Assembly: GCA_950295325.1 (NCBI GenBank)
Contig: OX485807.1
Location: 16,269,001 to 16,333,000, forward strand
Reading direction: 5' to 3'
DNA: 64,000 bases
Source of the DNA: Polytrichum commune
Taxonomy: Eukaryota; Streptophyta; Polytrichopsida; Polytrichales; Polytrichaceae
Under the pieces are notes generated by a model that saw nothing but the letters and a program-made list of their open reading frames with translations, was not told the origin of the DNA and searched no databases. Made by a program: the position numbers and the translations under genes. Of the stretch, positions 59,893-64,000 are shown one piece after another (positions within the stretch are counted from its first letter, which is position 1; each line of letters opens with the position of its first letter).

Positions 59893-62800
59893 ATGGAGTT
59901 TGCAAGAGGGAGGTTATTGGTGGCTCTGTCTTTGCTGCTCCTGATGATTGGTGTGGGTTTTGGCGATGCGCACAAGAGCATTCCCACAACTTTAGAAGGG
60001 CCATTCAAGCCGTTTACTCGGGAGTTGGATCCCAATATGCGTCTTGGGAGTGAAGACTTGCCGCAGTATGATCCTCGTGTTGTCAAGCGGGCGGCTGCCA
60101 TCTACCCCGAGCAAATCACTCTTGCGCTCTCCACTCCGGACGCCATGTGGGTCTCTTGGGTCACCGGTATGCGATCATATCAATTCTCACACAGCTCAAA
60201 ATGTTTCTTAGCGGAGGTTAAATCTGATATCGCTGAAATTGCTAAAGTGTTTTTCAATTCCCTGAATGTGATTTATGGACATAAGATGTGCAAGCGGATT
60301 CTGAACGAATTGGGCACTGGGGATTGTCCGGTGGCCGCAGCGTCTTTGATCTTTACTTGATTCATTAGCACTAGTACCCCTCTCCCATGCCAAAAAAAAT
60401 TAACATAGGGGAAAATAAGAAAGGATCCGCGTCATGTTGGGTTTATGTGATTTCGGATTGATTGTGATGCAGGGGATTCTCAGATGGGTCCAAAGGTGAC
60501 ACCGCTGGACCCCTCTACTGTGAAGAGTGTGGTAGAATATGGAACTGCCTCCGAGACCTATGACCAAAGTGCGAATGGTACATCCGAGGTCTACAACCAA
60601 TTCTACCCTTTCCCTGACGTGCTGAATTATACATCTGGTATCATCCACCATGTCCGCATCACAGGTACCGCTTAACCTGCTCTTCTTACCGCATTGTATA
60701 GTTAGTGCTACAAAGAGATGGCTGCTGCAGCATGTGAGGTGTTTTCGGCCTGTCTATATATATACATATACATGTTTTGTCATTCATGGGAGACCTTAGC
60801 TCCTGTGAATTATGCTGCATACACACGACCATCACTTTATAGATTTCATATGGTGACTTGGTAGGTCTTGGGTTCCCATATCGCTGTAGGATTCATATGA
60901 TGAATCAGTAGCTCTTGGGTTCTCATGTCGCTTTAGCATTCATATGGCGAGTTGGTAGCTCTCGGTTTCCAATCACTCCAGGTTTCATATGGTGAATTAG
61001 TAGGTCTTGGGTTCCTACATTGCTTTAGGATTCATATGGTGAATCAGTAGCTCTTGGGTTCTCATATCACTTTAGTATATCACTTATATGGGAGTCGGTA
61101 GCTCTTGGGTTCTCACATCACTTCAGTATTCACCAACTCGGTAGCTCTTGGCTTTACATATGGTTCCACTTTATGGTTTCCCATAGCCGCAGACCTGAGC
61201 TTTTTTGAATGATGTCTATTTGCAGGTCTTCAACCAAACACATACTACTACTACAGGTGTGGGGATCCAACATTGTCGGCTATGAGTGGGGAGTACGTCT
61301 TCAAGACTATGCCAGAGCCAGGCCCTGCAAACTACCCCACTCGAATTGCTGTAATTGGAGACCTAGGGCTGACGTACAACTCGACGTCAACAATTGACCA
61401 TCTCCGTCAGAACAATCCTGACCTCGTGCTTCTGGTCGGAGATTTGTCATATGCAAATTTGTACATCACAAATGGAACAGGAAGTGATGACTATGGCCGG
61501 AGTTTTGGGGAAACAACTCCCATCCACGAGACTTATCAACCTCGTTGGGATATGTGGCAAAGGTGTTTTTTTTGCCCTCTGTCTATCTATGAAGCAGCAT
61601 AGATTCATCATAAAAACTTGAAACCTGGTTTTTTTGGGCCCTTTAACAGACAGTCACATGCTGTTAATAAAGTGCCACAGCTGCTTCTTCATTTTTTATG
61701 CATTGTCAGATCTGTCACATTTCTATTATAATCTTACAGGTGTTTTTATTTGGCGTGTGCAGAATGATGGAGCCCTTAACGTCAGAAGTTCCTCTGATGG
61801 TGATAGAAGGCAATCATGAGCTGGAACCTCAAATCAATAATGAATCATTTGTGGCTTACAAGACCAGGTTCGCAGTGCCTTCTACAGAAAGTAACTCGGG
61901 CACCAGTATGTATTACTCCTTCAATGTGGGCGGCATCCACATTGTGATGCTTGGTGCATATGTCGACTTTAACAAATCCAGTAAGTCTGAATTTGTCCTT
62001 AATGTTGCACCATATGGCCAGGTTGAAATTTGACTGGAATGGGTTCTGTAAGTTAATATGTGGTTTGTAGCCTCAAAGTCACATTTCTGAACTGCAAGAG
62101 AAACGCTTTTGAACTTGATTCTCTGGAGTTCGCATCATTGCGGAGGAATTCAGCCTTTTGATGTTGAGTTGATCTGGTTTCTAGTTTGTATCCTTACATT
62201 ATCAAATCTCATTAATCGTTACAAATGTAAACAGGTGAGCAATACTCATGGTTGGAGCAAGACCTTGCAAAAGTGGACAGGAGCGTAACACCATGGATCA
62301 TTGCCTTGACACACCCTCCGTGGTACAACAGCTACCTTTCACACTACCGAGAGGTTGAATGCATGCGGCAAGCTATGGAAGACCTCACTTATCAGTATGG
62401 CGTTGATTTATTTTTTCATGGCCATGTATGAATATCTCAACCCTCCAGACCAGCGTCTATTACTCAATACTTTCTGGCGTGGTTGTCCATACTTAATTGA
62501 CTAAATAATCTTCCAAAATTAGTTTCACATGCATTTGAAACGTCTAGAATTACTGAGGGGGTGGAGTTGCATATGCCATCGTCCACCTTAGTTATCATGA
62601 AGTAATATGTTATTGTTAAATTTTTGTGCATGTATTTGTTGAAACTAGAAAATTGAAGCAGGTTTTCATATTCTTTTCTGTTTTTGCAGGTGCACGCTTA
62701 TGAGCGTATCAATCGCCTCTATAAGTACAAGTATGATCCATGTGGTCCAGTTTACATTACAGTTGGGGATGGAGGAAATCATGAGAAGCTAGCAGTGCAG

Positions 62801-63474
62801 CATGCTGATGAGGAGGGTCTTTGCCCCATTCCGACAAAAACACCTGATAAGAACTTTGAGTATTTGAGTGGATTCTGTGGTTTCAATTTCTCGAATGGCG
62901 AGTTTTGCTGGGATAAACAGCCTGACTGGAGTGCTTGGCGAGATAGCAGCTTTGGACATGGCATTATAGAGGTATTAAATAACTTCTTTTATTTTCACTA
63001 AAGCTCAAATCTCTACATTCTGCCAAGCTCTTCTGTATGTTAACCAATTTTAATCAAGGAGCTCAAAAACTTACCCTCAAGAGGCCAGCACTTGTGAGAA
63101 GAATAGTTCACCTTGACTAGCTGAATTTTTTTTACACCTTAGGCTTGAGATCCTCATAGCATTCTTTTTCTTTGGCCAAATATTGAGTTTTGAGACTAGA
63201 TGAATCGACAGACTCAATATTTAATTTCTCAAGGAAGGAATTCGTACTCTTCATTATTACTAAATACATGTTTCAAACTTGACTTTCCCGATATGGTATC
63301 TAATACCTGTTGTTTGAACAGGTGGTGAACAGCACACACTTGTTGTGGACATGGCACCGTAATCAAGATCACTATGATGAAGTTGTGGGAGACCAGATCT
63401 ACATTGTGCGTCAACCTGAGTTTTGCAGTAATCAAAATGTTATTAGGATGTCCACAAGTTTTGCAGAGGGTTGA
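59893..63474 (+). CDS. PAP: Purple acid phosphatase, PAP15/PAP23-like (phytase group), seven exons
   Basis: Exons 59893-60166, 60473-60664, 61226-61562, 61763-61980, 62235-62425, 62690-62971 and 63322-63474 have GT/AG borders and consistent phases, giving 548 residues. Residues 1-25 are a signal peptide (basic start, then LLVALSLLLLMIGVG), so the enzyme is secreted or vacuolar. Family members hydrolyse phosphomonoesters with an Fe-metal pair; this subgroup includes phytases. All five metal motifs are present: GDLG (200-203), GDLSY (227-231), GNHE (284-287), the His of ALTH (367) and GHVH (403-406). The N-terminal IPTTLEGPFKP and C-terminal GDQIYIVRQPE blocks place it near Arabidopsis PAP15/PAP23. 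It is the first ATG in frame. Full-length, no damage seen. Confidence 0.95.
60843..61165 (+). repeat. Minisatellite of ~47-bp units in PAP intron 2
   Basis: TTCATATGGTGA-like unit starts at 60845, 60892, 60939, 60983, 61031 and about 61082, each followed by GTAGCTCTTGGGTTCTCAT. Six units of 44-51 bases fill most of the intron between exons 2 and 3. Confidence 0.85.
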
Positions 63475-64000
63475 GTGTAACTAGTGATACATAGCCAAGA
63501 GAGATGTGCAGCAGTCCAAGCTCTTGACATTCTTTTTGTGTTGTCAAATTTTGTTAGAGAGATTTGTAGGAGATTTAATCATTTGAATTTGAAGGCTTAT
63601 ATAAAACCCAGAGGTAATGAGAGTCTACCTGTTTGTACACTAGGTTAATGGTTTTACTTGGTTCTGAGGTTGGCTCCAGTATAACAGAGTATTTAAGGCA
63701 AACATTGTCAATACACCCTCTGCACGTTTTATCTTTTCATTTGAAGGTTAATTCTGGGAGTAGCCTTCTTTGGCAAATGTGGACATTGGCGATCAAAGTG
63801 AGTGTGATTTACATAGCTACAACAGCTGCGTTGATCTAATTAGTGTGGAGTTCTCAGTTAGTGATACTCAGTGATGCTGGACGTCTCTAGAGCTACTCAC
63901 TATCTCACCTTGCTTATCACTCCAACGGGGGATGCATGTACATGAAGCCAAATCTACTAAACTGGTCTATATTTGCAGAACTGAGAATTGTTAACACCAC
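63475..64000 (+). other. 3' untranslated and downstream region of PAP
   Basis: Nothing recognisable as a gene follows in the remaining 526 bases. The 3' UTR of the phosphatase must lie in the first part. Confidence 0.4.

Overview
The window is nuclear DNA of a land plant. Evidence: three intron-rich genes of plant type (a four-EF-hand CDPK, a phytase-group purple acid phosphatase, an MMS21-type SUMO ligase), plus plant-style MITEs and tRNA-derived SINEs. The species cannot be named from the sequence. Gene density is low (3 genes in 64 kb), introns are long and repeat-laden, and base composition is uneven: CDPK exons 2-4 are almost entirely G/C at third positions, the other genes are not.

Layout. 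1-32,000 holds no gene I can support. It is a mosaic of decayed dispersed repeats, including Stowaway-, PIF/Harbinger- and foldback-type MITEs, SINEs, a ~311-bp tandem satellite (20,161-23,575) interrupted by one 1.19-kb terminal-inverted-repeat element, and a ~205-bp tandem repeat (26,840-27,560). 32,082-35,123 (-) is an SP-RING SUMO ligase of the MMS21/NSE2 family in four exons, with a ~245-bp satellite filling its last intron. 38,229-46,174 (+) is a calcium-dependent protein kinase whose introns carry a CACTA-type MITE, three copies of another small repeat family and a 195-bp tandem duplication; a further C-terminal exon pair may extend it to 47,606. 48,998-54,131 (-) is an insertion inside unusual C/A-rich DNA. 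55,500-59,400 is repeats. 59,893-63,474 (+) is a purple acid phosphatase in seven exons.

The outstanding item is the insertion at 49-54 kb. It is an R2-clade-like non-LTR retrotransposon: one long reading frame with reverse transcriptase, CCHC zinc knuckle and a PD-(D/E)xK restriction-like endonuclease, with no poly(A). It is broken by only two frameshifts and one stop. It is bracketed by pieces of 28S rRNA gene from the peptidyl-transferase-centre region, 72 bp at its 5' side and 30 bp at its 3' side, yet sits in non-ribosomal DNA. The simplest reading is a retroposed read-through copy of an rDNA-resident element that targets this part of 28S. Non-LTR elements known from land plants are, to my knowledge, almost all of the APE-endonuclease L1 and RTE types.

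The three host genes do not form a pathway: they belong to Ca2+ signalling, SMC5/6-linked SUMOylation, and phosphate release.
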